64,000 bases of DNA, taken from the NCBI RefSeq assembly GCF_020509005.1, contig NC_063012.1, positions 5,332,001 to 5,396,000 on the forward strand, in the 5' to 3' direction. The DNA is from Fulvia fulva. Its lineage: Eukaryota; Ascomycota; Dothideomycetes; Mycosphaerellales; Mycosphaerellaceae. The first letter of the stretch is position 1. Every line of letters starts with the position of its first letter. Below the pieces are notes generated by a model. The model searched no databases, was not told the DNA's origin, and saw only the letters and a list, made by a program, of their open reading frames with translations. Positions 47,380 to 58,432 of the stretch are shown here, piece by piece. Position numbers and translations under genes: made by a program.

Positions 47380-50300
47380 GGTAGAAGAGTAAACGTACTT
47401 ACCCTCTCTAATACTAGCGCCTCCTCTAAGTTTATTAACCTAAGATTCGTTCGCGTAAATAAAGTCCCTACCTTTAAGCTAAAAAGGCTAAGACGCCTAC
47501 GTATAGCTAACGGAGCGGCTATACGACTGCTCGAAGTAGTACTAATAGACGTTACTATCGGTAGCTATACTAGTTAAGAGCTATACTACGTTACTAACCT
47601 CGATAAGTACGACCTAGTACTAGGTATCTCCTAGCTCGAAGAACACGACCCTTCGTATAGCTTTAAACATAAGACACTTAGCTTCGATAAGCCTACCTAC
47701 TACTAATATTATTACTAGAACGGTATAGCTTATACGAGTATAATAGAAGCCGATAATAGTAGGCCTAAGGCGCCAAAACTAGTACTACCCGAGCTAGAAC
47801 CCGATATCTATTTTATAAGCGCGGACGCCTATTATCGTATAGCGAAGCGAGCCTAGAAGCGATAAGACTAGCTAGACGCTAATAAGCTCTTCGTACTATA
47901 GCCGGAGGATTTCGACGACGAGGAGTATACCTCTATATTTACTATATCGCTAGATAATTTAGAAATCTTTATAAATAGGAATAAGGTATAGGACCCGAAG
48001 GCTAAGCTACCGCCCGAATATTACGACCTAGCCGACGCCTTTAGGTATAAGAGCGAGTTTAAGCTACCTAAGTATAGCCCGTTCGACTATACGATTAACT
48101 TGAAACTAGGATTAGAAGCGTAGCGACCCTATAAGAAGGCCTTTAGTATAAACCCGGATTAGCTAGTAGTCGTTAAGAAATTCATTAATAATAGTATAGC
48201 TAACGGTACGGTCGAACTATCTAAATTAGACATGTCGTCTCCCGTATTAATTATTAAAAAGCTAGGAGGCGGACTCCGCGTCTACGTCGACTACCGCGCC
48301 CTAAATACTATTATAGTTAAGGACCGATACCTAATACCTCTATTAAGGGAGACACTTAAGCGAGTTTCTAAGGCCAAGTAGTTTACTAAGCTTAATATTG
48401 TCGCCCTATTTAATAATATACGTATCCGTAAGGTGAACAAATAGATAACCGCCTTTATTACTAGGTACGGATTATACTAGTTTAAGGTCCTTCCGTTCGG
48501 CCTCTATAATAGCCCTAGTAGTTAGTAGCGTAAGATCAACGACATCCTCCGAGAATTCCTAGACGACTTCGCTATAGTATACCTCGATAACGTCCTAATT
48601 TATACGGACGGCCCCTTAGATAATTATAGAGCTTACGTACAAAAGGTCCTATATAGACTACGAGATATACGGCTACTAGTAGATATTGATAAGTATAAAT
48701 TCTACGTTAAACGAATTAAATACCTAGGCCTTATTATTACGACGGAGGGCGTTAAGATAGACCCTATAAAGATTAAAGCTATTATAAACTAGGAGGTGCC
48801 TCGTAACGTTAAGGACGTTCTTACGTTCCTTAGCTTTACTAGATTCTATAGGAAGTTTATCTACGCCTTCTCTAAAGTAACCGCGTGCCTTATAGACCTT
48901 ACGAAGATAAGTAAAAAGAGTAAAGTCGACGGTAAGGTAGTTAAGAAGCTACCCTTCGTATCGACCTAATAGTATAATATAGCCTTTAAGGAACTTAAGT
49001 AGCGCTTTAGCCAAGTAGGTATACTAGCCTATTATTAACTAGGCGAGCAGATTTAGGTAGAAATAGACTCTAGTAACTAGGTCAATATAGGGGTACTATT
49101 ATAGATAATTAACGGCGTCCTTAGACCCGTAGCGTTCTACTCGAAGAAGCTTAGTCCGTAAGAATATAACTACGATATTTACGACAAAGAGCTACTAGCT
49201 ATTATTAAGGCGTTCGAGGTATAGTAACCGGAACTTATCGGCGCTATAGACGATAAGCTAGTTCGGGTACTTACCGATTACCGTAATCTTAAGTACTTTA
49301 TAACTACTAAGTAGCTTAACCGGCGCTAGGTACGCTAGGCTAAGTTCCTGTCCTAGTTTAACATTAAGATTACCTATCGCCCGGGCGCCTAAGGAACGAA
49401 ACTAGATAGTCTTACCCGTCGCTCTTAGGATATACCGGCGGGGATAGACGATACTAGAACGTAGTATTAATAATAGACTATTCTAAAACTCTATAACCTA
49501 GATATTATTACTTAGTTCGCTATATAAGTATAGGACGACCTACTAATAAAATATTAAGCACTATTAATTTACGACTCGGACGATAAAGAAGAAGACTACT
49601 ATACTAGCAATGTCGCTACCCCTCGGTAATTAACCCGCCTCGCCTAGCGAGACGTAATACAGCCGTTACTTAAACTAAACGACGCCGAGGTAGGTAGTGA
49701 CGTCGACTCGGAACTAGATAGTAGAGTCCTAGCCGAAGAGATACCTAGTAACGAGCAACCTGTCGAAGGAAGTATAGAGCCGTTAGACGAACCTACGCTA
49801 CTAGAGGAACGGGAGCAAATAGAGTTATATAAAGAAGAACTATATAGAAGTATATAATAGCCGGTCTATAACGATACGTATACTTAAACTAAAGTCTAAT
49901 CTCTAGTAGGGGATCGCTAACGTATAGCTATAATAATAGAAGATCGCCGTATTAGATTACAAAATTATCGCGGATCGACTATATATCGATAAAGCCTTAT
50001 ATATCCTAGCCTTTCAGAACCTCCGTACCCGGATAGTACGTAAATACTATAATAGTGGAGTAGCTAGCTACTAAGGTATAGTAAGGACTTTTAATCTACT
50101 ATAGAGGCAAATCCTCTTCTAGCCTAGTATAGTAAGTAACGTCGTAAGATACGTACGATACTACCTATTATATAGGCGCTCGACTCTATTAAGACTAATA
50201 AAGTAAGGCACCCTGTCCTTATACTATACGCCCGGTTACGAATAGAAGTATATCGCCGTAGACTTTATCGTCGACCTACCCGCTAGTAAAGATCCCGATA

Positions 50301-50604
50301 CTAGACTAATCTATAAATATATTATAATAGTTACTAATATACTAACTAAACGCGTACGGCTACTCCCTACTAATGACTTAAACGCTAAGTATACCGCTAC
50401 CTTGTTCTATAAGTATATATTTCCCGTATACGGCCTACCGGAGGTAGTCGTAAGCGATAGAGGTACGTAATTCGTTAGTACGCTCTTCTATAGACTCTAC
50501 GTAAGGCTTAGTATCTACTAAAATCTTTCTATAGCCTTCTATCTAGAAACGGATAGGCAATTAGAACGTATAAACTAAGTACTCGAATAGTATATCCGTG
50601 TCTA
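47380..50604 (+). pseudogene. gypsy-1 pol up to the LINE insertion: protease, RT, RNase H, integrase (first part)
   Basis: Conceptual reading shows, in order: the protease region with DLVLGISXLEEHDP (about 47610-47650; X is a RIP stop); reverse transcriptase with VYVDYRALN (about 48280), VLPFGLYNSPS (about 48490) and VYLDNVLIY (about 48580), the YLDD box now YLDN; RNase H with YNYDIYDKELLAII (about 49165-49205); and integrase core with VDFIVDLPASKD (about 50260) and VVVSDRGT (about 50445). The integrase is cut after 50604 at VYTNY by the LINE target duplication and resumes at 55622. Dozens of TAG/TAA codons. Confidence 0.88.
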
Positions 50605-50899
50605 TACTAACTATAAATATATTATTCCTATCGAGGTGGCCCTAAAATACGATATATTCGAAAGCTCTTATTAAGGCTATTCTAACGATATATAAAGTAG
50701 GCCACTACCCCTAGAATTGAGGGAGTTCTACCTTATCTAATCTGGACAGCTTAAAGTTCTCTTCACCCTATTTCTTTAGCTCTAAACGCCGCGGAGGTGC
50801 CTAGCTACATTAGGCAACTCCTAGGCAATAGTAGCCTAGGCTACGGCACTAACGGCGCCTACGGCTCTATAGGCGAAGCTCCCCTAAGACAACTAGTAG

Positions 50900-52110
50900 C
50901 AACTTATAGAGGACGTAAAAAGTATAGAAACTAACGATTAGCTCCTATACCGGTCTCTATAGGTAATGATTACTTAGCTACGTACGGCGCTTATACTATT
51001 GTATTACTAAGGGTAATAAGAAATAAGGACGACGTCCTAGGCAATTAGTAAGGCCACCCGGAATCAACACCCCTATAGCTAGGTATCGGTCGCGGTATTA
51101 ATACTAGGCCCCCGCCTAACGTACGATATAGTTACGATCCGTATTGTAGTAAAGGAAGACTAGGCCGAAGTTACGAAGCTATCGAATAAGGAGCTCGCCT
51201 AACGAATTAACTAACTAGGGGTGGTCGTAGTGAACTAATAGTCTAACGGCACTCTATAGATCTATACTAGCTCTACTACTACTAGGAGGCACCTAGAGGC
51301 ATAGCTATAGTAGGTATCTAAGGTTGCGGTATTAGCGAAGGTCTTAACGAAGTAATTCACAATCCTAGTCTACGATATACCTAAGGAGTTCGACCTAACT
51401 AACTAAGGTCACCTACGTACTCTCTAAGAGAACAACCCGGTCACTCTTAACTCTCTAATCTAGAAGGCGACTTAGCTCTATAGGAAATGGCTAGAAGGTA
51501 AGAAGGCCTCGGCGCTAATAGTATAGCTATAAGACGCGAAAGCGGCGGATCTAGCGATAGAATAAGGCCTAATCTAGCAATATAGCCTTAAGATAGTAGA
51601 AAAGTACTCCTTATCCTCTCGTGTCCTCTAATGCTTTAAATGCTAACAGTATAGACACTAAACCTATACGTATATAAATAAGTAGGTCTACTCGAACTAT
51701 ATAGGAGACTATATATCTAGGGACTATATATCGGCTACGAGACGGTACGCGAACTGTCCGGGCCACTACCTATCGTATAGCGCGGAATGCCTATAGCGGA
51801 AACTAGCGAAAAACAAGGCAATCACAAATAGAACCGTCGCCCTAAGATTCTACGGCGACCGTAAGGCTAGCCTATACCGGAACTAGCTAGCGGCGGTCGG
51901 GTATAAGCGCCCTAGGGCCGAGAACGATATAAAGGATACGTAACCTAGGGCGTACGGGAGGCTACGTGCTCTACTAGCTACGGCGAGGGAATCTAACTAG
52001 GCCCGGCTCCCCTTTAGTATATAGCCGATAGGCGTAGACTAGGACGTATAAGGTAGTAGGATATAGGACGCTATAGAGGAAATGATTATCGATACCGATA
52101 ACTAGCCTCG
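50900..52110 (+). pseudogene. LINE ORF1 (gag-like, zinc knuckles), RIP-degraded
   Basis: Boundaries approximate. At about 51630-51790 there are remnants of three successive CCHC-type knuckles: a CFKC start, a Gly-Asp-Tyr/His centre and a final ...NCPGHYLSYSAEC. Several Cys/His codons are converted to Tyr. The preceding 700 bases read as a helical, charged protein interrupted by stops. Confidence 0.75.
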
Positions 52111-52119
52111 ATACGCTTA

Positions 52120-55100
52120 GTATTATCTAGTATAACGTTAACTATAGTAAGGATATAGTCTAGAACCATTTTCTATACGAGGCGGACCCGTACGTCTACT
52201 ACGTCCTAGTAATCTAGGAGCTATAGATTAACCCGTACTATAAGAGACTAACGACCTATAAGTTACTAGGCTATACGACATACCTACGAGGCGACGGTAG
52301 ACCCCGTACGTACTTCTATATTAGTAAGGACATACTAGAATCCGACTAGGAGGTAGTATACTACGTAGACGAAGAAGGCGGGGGCGATATTACCTTCCTC
52401 TACGTAGGTAGTACCTAGATATACAACCTATATATATAACCGCTAGCCTCGAGGTCTAGCCGCGACCTTAGGATCTATAGACACCTAGACAGTACGCTTA
52501 AGAGACAAGGGTACTATATCGTAGTAGGAGACTTTAATATATACTACCCTTCCTAGGAAAGCCTTATATAGCCGCACCCTATAGCCGACGAAGTACTCGA
52601 CTTAATAGCGAGTAACGTAATTGCCCTTAATACCCCGAAGGACCTAGGCACCTAGAAGAGAGGGGGACTCTAAGGCACGATCGACCTCTTCTAGATCTTA
52701 GATAGCTACTACTATACGGTAACCTACTATAAGATCGAATATAAACTCGAGGCGTCGTTAGACTATATACTAGTCAGGACCTCTATTACGATATAGATAT
52801 AACGTATACTAGCGAAAACCCCTAAGCTAAACTAGGGAAAGGCCTACTAGGCTAATATCTAGGCGTACCTCGATAACTCCGAGAGGCTAGTCTAGATCGC
52901 GTAGTAGTAATACAATAGTAAAGACGAGATAGACGAGGCAGTCTAAGGGTTAATAGACGAAATAAGAAAAGCGACCTTACTTTACGTTCCGCTTACCTAA
53001 CTAACGATATAGTCTAAACTATACTAGACGCCGAAGTATACTACGGTAGTAAGAGAAGTAAGGAGAGCCCGCCGGGTATAGACGAGTAGCTATAGCGAGG
53101 AGGCCTAGAACGTATATAGGGAGGTATACTAATAGAAGAAAGCTATAATACGGAGGGAGAAAGTAGTCGGCTAGAGGGCTATAGTAGAAGAAATCGCCGG
53201 TAAGCTAGCGAGGATATAGAAGCTAGCGAAATAGGCCCGATAGGACCCTATATAGGGCCCCTCCTTCTCTGTCCTAGCGCTATAATCGCCTAGTAGCCCG
53301 GTTAGCGACCCCGAGGCTAAGGCGCGTCTACTAGCTAGCAAGTTCTTCCCGCCCCTAGTCGAGGCTAATCTAAGCGATATAAATAGCTCTACTCCCCTAG
53401 CCCCTAGTATCGCGGTCTAATAGGAGGTGTCCGAGGGAGAAGTTGCCGCTATACTTAGGAAGTTACTAGCGAAGAAAGCCCCGGGGCCGGATAGGATCCT
53501 AAACGAGCTACTAAAGAAGTATAGAGATCAACTAGCCCTAGTAGTTATAGCAATCTTTAACGCCTGCCTATAGACCGGATACTACCCGATAGTATTTAAA
53601 TAATCGACGATAGTAGTCCTACGTAAGCCGTAAAAGGAAGACTATACGTAGGTGAAGTCGTACCGCCTAATTACGCTCCTTAACACTCTTAGGAAGGCGC
53701 TTAAGAAGCTAGTTATAACGAGACTCTCCGAGGCGGTAGAGGAATACTCCCTACTCCCGGACACCTAGATAGGTACGCGGCTATAGCGATCGATACTATC
53801 CGCGATAGAACTTATTACCTCTTAGGTAAAGGCTATCTAGTATAAGAATAGGGACAAGGTAGTATCCTTACTTAGCCTAGATATATCGGGAGCCTTCGAC
53901 TACGTGTTATACCCGCGGCTACTCTATATCCTAAGGTCGAAAGGACTCCCTAAGTAGCTTGTTAACTTCGTACGGTCCTACCTCTAAAACCGTAGCACGT
54001 CGATCCTAGTCGGCTAGTATAGAAGCCTATTTTAAGCAGTCTATACTAGAGTCCCGTAAGGCTTAACGCTAGTACCTATTCTGTTTCTCTTCTTTATAGC
54101 GACGCTACTCCTAGCCCTAGAATCCTAGAACACCGCTACGAGCGGCTTCGTAGACGACACGAATATCCTAGCGTAGTCTTCCTCGACTAAGGAGAACTAT
54201 AGGCTACTAGAAGAGAAGTATAAGATCTACGAGGACTAGGCTAGGAGGCACGGGGCTCGGTTTGCCCTAGAAAAGTATAATCTGATATACTTTACGCGCC
54301 GGCTACGGTTCTATAATATATAAGCTTCTATCTAGATATAGAGATACACGACTAACCCGGCGAATTAGCTTAGGATCCTCGGACTATAGGTAGACCCGGC
54401 GCTACGGTAGAGGAAGTACGTATAGGCAATATTACGGAAAGCTAAATAGAATATAGCATTATACTAGAGGCTTACTACGTCTATATAGGGAGCGGACTTC
54501 CGGTAGTTACGACTTCTATATAAGGCTATTATACGGCTAGTCCTTACCTATAGTAGCTAAGTATAGTCCTTAGGCAAGAGGGCCTACCTATCGAAGGGAC
54601 TCGTCGCGCCGCTAGCGAAGATCTAAAACTAATGCCTAAGGAAGGTCACCGGGGTATATAAGTCGACACTAATAAGGATACTTAAGTACGAGACCGCTAT
54701 ACCGCCGATCGACCTATATATCTAGGGACTACGGACCTCCTACTTAGGCAAGTCGGTATAGTACCTAGTATAGAAGGTTATCGCTAGTATAGTCGTAAGG
54801 GCCCGCGAATTAGTACTAGCGTATAAGGGCATTCGACCCGGAAACGAGCCGAACTACCGGGTAAGGGACGAATAGCTAGTAATACGATAGGAAGGTAAGA
54901 AGTCGTTTATAGAGTAACTATAGAAAGAGAGGTAGAACAACTAGGGTGTAGGGCATAGTAGACGCCCTTAGCTAGCGGGACAACCTAAGGAATAGTTAGC
55001 TACGAAATCCGCGGTCAAGCACCCCCCGAAGCTTATCTACTACCGCCTTAGGAGGGTATAGAGTAGTATAGTAACCTAACTACGAAGCGAACACATCGGC

Positions 55101-55450
55101 CTCTAGGGGTACCTATTATAGAGGAAGGTTCTAGGATATACAAATACTAGCTACCCCTACGGCTATTACTCCTAGAACGTACGGTACGTACTCCTCGTCT
55201 ATCCGAGGTAGTCGCTAGGAAGGGGAGAGTAGATAGTAAAGGCGAGGAACCGGACGATTAGGGCACTTCTTAATAACGCTAAGGACCTACAGCGCATTAC
55301 GAACTAGATACTAGAGAAGGGCTGGCTAGAGTAGTACCGGCTAGTAGGAGTAGTATAGGAAGAGAGGATACGACGTAGCGCGACGAGACCGGCTAGGAGC
55401 GGGGGCTAACGGGGTAGTGATATAGACTACGTATGTTTAGAGGGAAAGCT
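52120..55450 (+). pseudogene. LINE ORF2: AP-like endonuclease, reverse transcriptase, Cys/His C-terminus (RIP-degraded)
   Basis: Endonuclease: GYYIVVGDFNIYYPS at about 52510-52555, then TIDLF and SLDYILV near 52680-52770. Reverse transcriptase: KKAPGPDRILNELLKK (about 53475-53520), LSLDISGAFD (about 53870-53900) and GFVDDTNIL (about 54144-54170), the FxDD catalytic box being intact because its codons sit in CpG context. A C-terminal Cys/His segment of the Tad/I-type LINE pattern lies near 55080-55210. Stops replace Gln and Trp throughout. Confidence 0.86.
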
Positions 55451-55572
55451 AATCTAGATAAGGAGTAGTCGGGGGCGGGAAGGGTTTTTACCTATTCGGG
55501 TTTCCCTTTATATATAACAATAGATATATACCTATATAGGCCGGATAGAGTCCTAGAATAGGGGAATAACAA

Positions 55573-55612
<40 letters not shown>
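55573..55612. repeat. ATCT tetranucleotide run (LINE 3' tail)
   Basis: Ten ATCT units in a row forming the 3' end of the LINE directly before its right target duplication. It contains no CpA on this strand and no TpG, which explains why RIP left it perfect. Confidence 0.92.
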
Positions 55613-55613
<1 letters not shown>

Positions 55614-55621
55614 CTAACTAT

Positions 55622-56570
55622 TAACAAGATAACTAGGTCGAGTTACTACCCGACGCTAAGTTCGCCCTTAATAATTACGAGTCTATAAGTACCGGAATGA
55701 CTCTATTCTTTACTAACTCTAGCCGCTACCCGCGAATAGAGTTTAGTAGCCTAGCTAAACTATAAGTTATAGCTCGGGAAGTACCTAACGTCGAGGCCGC
55801 TAACGCGTTAGTTAATAATATATAAGACACTTAAGTATAAATACGGCGGGTACTCGAGTCTATACGCCGCGACCGCCTAGACGAGCTACGCGACGTATAT
55901 ACTTTTACGTAAGTACGAACGGCCGACGCCGTAAGCACTCGGCGAGCGCTAGCGCCTACTTACTAGCCTAACGATATAGTTCTACTAGATACCCGTAATA
56001 TTAAGACTATACGCCTAAGTAAGAAACTCGATTACAAGTTCCTTAGACCGTTTCGAGTCGTTAGGGCCGTAGGTAGACGCTCGTATAAACTCGAACTTAG
56101 CGATATGATATAAATCTATAACGTGTTCTATACGAGTAAGTTACGCCGCGTAGTAACCGAAGGGATACCTAGATAACGTAAACTACTACTAGCGCCCGTA
56201 ATCGTCGAACGCGAAGGCTAGGTATTAGAGTAATATAAAGTAGAGGATCTAGTAGATTCTAAGATTAGGTATAACTATATATAGTATATAGTTATTTAGA
56301 AGGATCGTACGCGGAGCTAGGCTAAGTAGTTAGCCGTACTACTTAGATATAAAGAACTCGTAATCGCGTTCTACTAGCGACACCTAGATAAGCCTAAGCC
56401 TACCTTCGACGGACTCGATTAGCTAGTAACTTAATACGGGCTAGCGCTAATACTCGGACCGTATATATAAACGCGGCATAACTATAGCTTCCTCGATAAA
56501 GCTCTTAAACCTAGTACCGGTATTAGTACTAGTAATAGCCCTCTATACGCTCCGAGTATTAAACGTAGAA
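55622..56570 (+). pseudogene. gypsy-1 integrase C-terminus and chromodomain-like tail (RIP-degraded)
   Basis: Continuation of the interrupted integrase. The reading includes DNXVELLPDAKFALNN (X is a RIP stop) and TGMTLFF (about 55630-55710), the usual end of the catalytic core. Then comes LDYKFLRPFRVV (about 56030-56070) and a region (about 56210-56400) with VLEXYKVEDLVDSK and a final RHLDKPKP, which matches the layout of a chromodomain tail that targets such elements to heterochromatin. Confidence 0.8.
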
Positions 56571-56607
56571 ACGTCGTAGGAGCTCCTTATTCGAGGAGGG
56601 GGGATAC

Positions 56608-56805
56608 TATTACGAGACAGCTCTTTTTACGAACTGCCTTATAATATAGTATTGTCGGCTATACGCCCGCGCGCTAGCGGCCGCTAGTACCCGCTAGCTC
56701 GATTCGTGCGACTTTATCTTCTTACGCTTCTCGCGCTCTCTTAGATAGCTCGCGTAACTATATATGTCTTTGCCCGACTATATTATAGTACTCTCGCCCG
56801 TAATA
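56608..56805 (+). repeat. Right LTR of gypsy-1
   Basis: Begins TATTACGAG (TG changed to TA) and ends CCGTAATA, followed by the duplication GTTCA at 56806-56810. It is preceded by a polypurine tract. Confidence 0.92.
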
Positions 56806-56857
56806 GTTCACTAGTTCTCTATTTAATAGTAGTAAAAACAATTAATAAAGAATACGA

Positions 56858-56920
56858 GTTAGTCGTACTAAGACAAAATTCCTAGCTTACTAGTGTTCCT
56901 AGCTTACTAGTGCTTTACGT
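56858..56920 (-). repeat. Right terminal inverted repeat of the pogo-like element
   Basis: Reverse complement starts ACGTAAAGCACTAGTAAGC and carries both 17-base units. TA follows at 56921-56922. Confidence 0.92.
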
Positions 56921-56922
56921 TA

Positions 56923-57443
56923 GCTATAGTAGCAAACTTAAGGTAAAGTATACTTATCAAGAGCGGGAATATATAATACAATACGGTAGAATCGATTATA
57001 CTCTTTAGAATATACAATTTCGTAGTACTATAATATCTAAAAATCCTCTATAGGGCTATCTACTAAAAAGCGACTTGCGCTCTTAGCCTACGTGCAGCTT
57101 CGCGCCCGCTTACGGTATAGTGTAGAAGCCGAGACCACGTAGGCTGAGTACCTGAGCTTAGGAGTGTGCAGCACCTTTGGGTATTGCTCCACGTGGAGCA
57201 TCACTTTCCCGCTGCTAACTGTGGCCACCCGCATGCTCCTCGGTACATGTACGTGTTGCCGATCATGTCAGACCTGCCTCAATGCTGTCTATTATACTGT
57301 CTGACCGCACTGCCGCGTCTCGAACCTGTCCTTTATAACTGCTCCTTGCTCACGCTGGAAGTGTAAGTGCTGCCTTACATCCCTTCCCTCACTACTTTCC
57401 CCAGCTCGAAGATTCAAGTGAGCCTGTCCGCATCCTTCTCACT
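56923..57443. other. RIP-affected flank, foldback and promoter of the SDR gene
   Basis: RIP-type composition continues to about 57110, beyond the transposon end. AGCCTACGTG (57085-57094) and CACGTAGGCT (57136-57145) form a perfect 10-base inverted repeat, with inner GCTTC/GAAGC pairing. From about 57150 the sequence is normal and should hold the SDR promoter. Confidence 0.65.
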
Positions 57444-58432
57444 ATGGTTCAAGCAGTGCCTCTCGAGAACGGAGGGTCGGCAAACGGCCATGCGAACGAC
57501 AGTATGGACGCCGAACACAGCGAGAACACACCAGACTTATCTACTCTGCCGCCGCCGGACTTCAACTGGCAGATCTCTCTCAAGGATAAAGTGATTGCCA
57601 TCACTGGGGCAAATCGAGGCATTGGACTTGGCATTGCTGAAGTATGCCTTGCCAACTCTGCCGAAATAGTGTACTCCCTGGATCTGATGGAGCCCTCCGA
57701 AGACTTTTCGACCCTGGAGAAGAGGAATCCGGGACGGTTCAAGTACATTCAGACCGATGTGACCAACGAGGAGAGTGTCAAGAAGGCAGTAGACACTATT
57801 GCCGAGGCCGAAGGCGCGATACATGGCATGGTTTGCAATGCGGGTAAGCACACAGTCTCGTTGTTGTTTCAACATACAACTGACTGGCTATAGGCATGAC
57901 CAAGCATCAGCCAGCACTAGAATTCTCACTAGAGCAGGTGAAGCAGTTGTTCAACTTGAACGTGTTCGGCGTTTGGAACTGTGCAACAGCGGCGGCGAGG
58001 AAGTTCATCGAGCTTGGCATCCAAGGCTCGATCGTGTGTACCGCAAGCATGACATCGTACAGGCCGAACCGAGCTGCTCCTTCTGCACCGTACGGAGGTA
58101 CCAAGGCCGCTGTTCGGAACATGTGCCATACTCTTGCGATGGAGTGGGCACAGCACGGTATCAGGATCAACAGTATCAGTCCTGGATTTGTCAAGACGGC
58201 CATGACCTACTACGTTGAAAGGGCGCCAGACTGGGAGACCAAGATGAAGTACTACGGGGGTATGCCCCGTCTCGCTCTTCCGCAGGAACTTGGCGGCGCT
58301 TACACCTATCTACTGTCCGACTCTGCCAGCTACACTACCGGTATCGATATCCCTATTGCTGGTAAGTCGATGCAGCATGCCCAATATCAAGACCATGAGC
58401 TAACACAGTCAGGCAGCGTAGGTGCCTGGTAA
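57444..58432 (+). CDS. Short-chain dehydrogenase, mannitol/arabinitol dehydrogenase-like, with N-terminal extension
   Basis: Exons 57444-57843, 57894-58361 and 58413-58432 give 295 residues. A 45-residue disordered leader precedes the Rossmann domain, whose cofactor motif TGANRGIG is at residues 54-61. NAG spans the first junction (CNAGMTKH). Catalytic Ser is in VCTASMTS (about 185-188) and the YxxxK motif is YGGTK (Tyr200, Lys204). SISPGFVKTAMT, LALPQELGGAYTYLLSD and SYTTGIDIPIAG resemble NADP-mannitol/D-arabinitol dehydrogenases and L-xylulose reductases, so a sugar or polyol substrate is plausible. The last exon is only 20 bases. The last intron (51 bases) has no in-frame stop, so its retention would simply add 17 residues. 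The gene stands about 330 bases from RIP-mutated DNA and is intact. Confidence 0.9.

Larger units (their letters stand above)
50615..55611 (+). mobile_element. Tad1-like non-LTR retrotransposon (LINE) inserted in the gypsy-1 integrase
   Basis: A 10-base target duplication TACTAACTAT brackets it (50605-50614 and 55612-55621). When it is removed, the gypsy integrase reads straight on (VYTNY joined to a segment ending DNXVELLPDAKF). The element of 4997 bases has no LTR, encodes gag-like, endonuclease and reverse-transcriptase remnants on the plus strand, and ends in a run of about ten ATCT units. RIP is as heavy as in its hosts. Confidence 0.92.
37530..56805 (+). mobile_element. Ty3/gypsy retrotransposon 1 (gypsy-1, + strand, host of two further insertions)
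   Basis: Delimited by 198-base LTRs (37530-37727 and 56608-56805) and by target duplications GTTTA (37525-37529) and GTTCA (56806-56810), which differ by one RIP-type transition. A purine-rich tract (GAGGAGGGGGGATA, ending near 56607) precedes the right LTR, fixing the plus orientation. Subtracting gypsy-2 (7148 + 5 bases) and the LINE (4997 + 10 bases) leaves about 7.1 kb, a full-length gypsy element. Internal order is gag, protease, reverse transcriptase, RNase H, integrase, chromodomain-like tail. Confidence 0.92.
35787..56920 (+). mobile_element. Outer pogo/Fot1-like (Tc1/mariner) DNA transposon, split by nested insertions
   Basis: Terminal inverted repeats of 63 bases (35787-35849 and 56858-56920) differ at six positions, five of them transitions, and are flanked on both sides by TA (35785-35786 and 56921-56922), the target of Tc1/mariner elements. 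Removing the inserted retrotransposon (37530-56805 plus one 5-base duplication) leaves an element of about 1.85 kb, the normal size of Fot1-type elements. The DDE transposase remnant is on the plus strand. Within each terminus are two tandem 17-base units. The element is non-autonomous now because of insertion and RIP stops. Confidence 0.9.

Noticed and set aside
55573..55612. Possible CRISPR-like or telomere-like array
   Set aside because: It is a simple ATCT run forming the tail of the LINE. There are no spacers and it is not a telomere motif.
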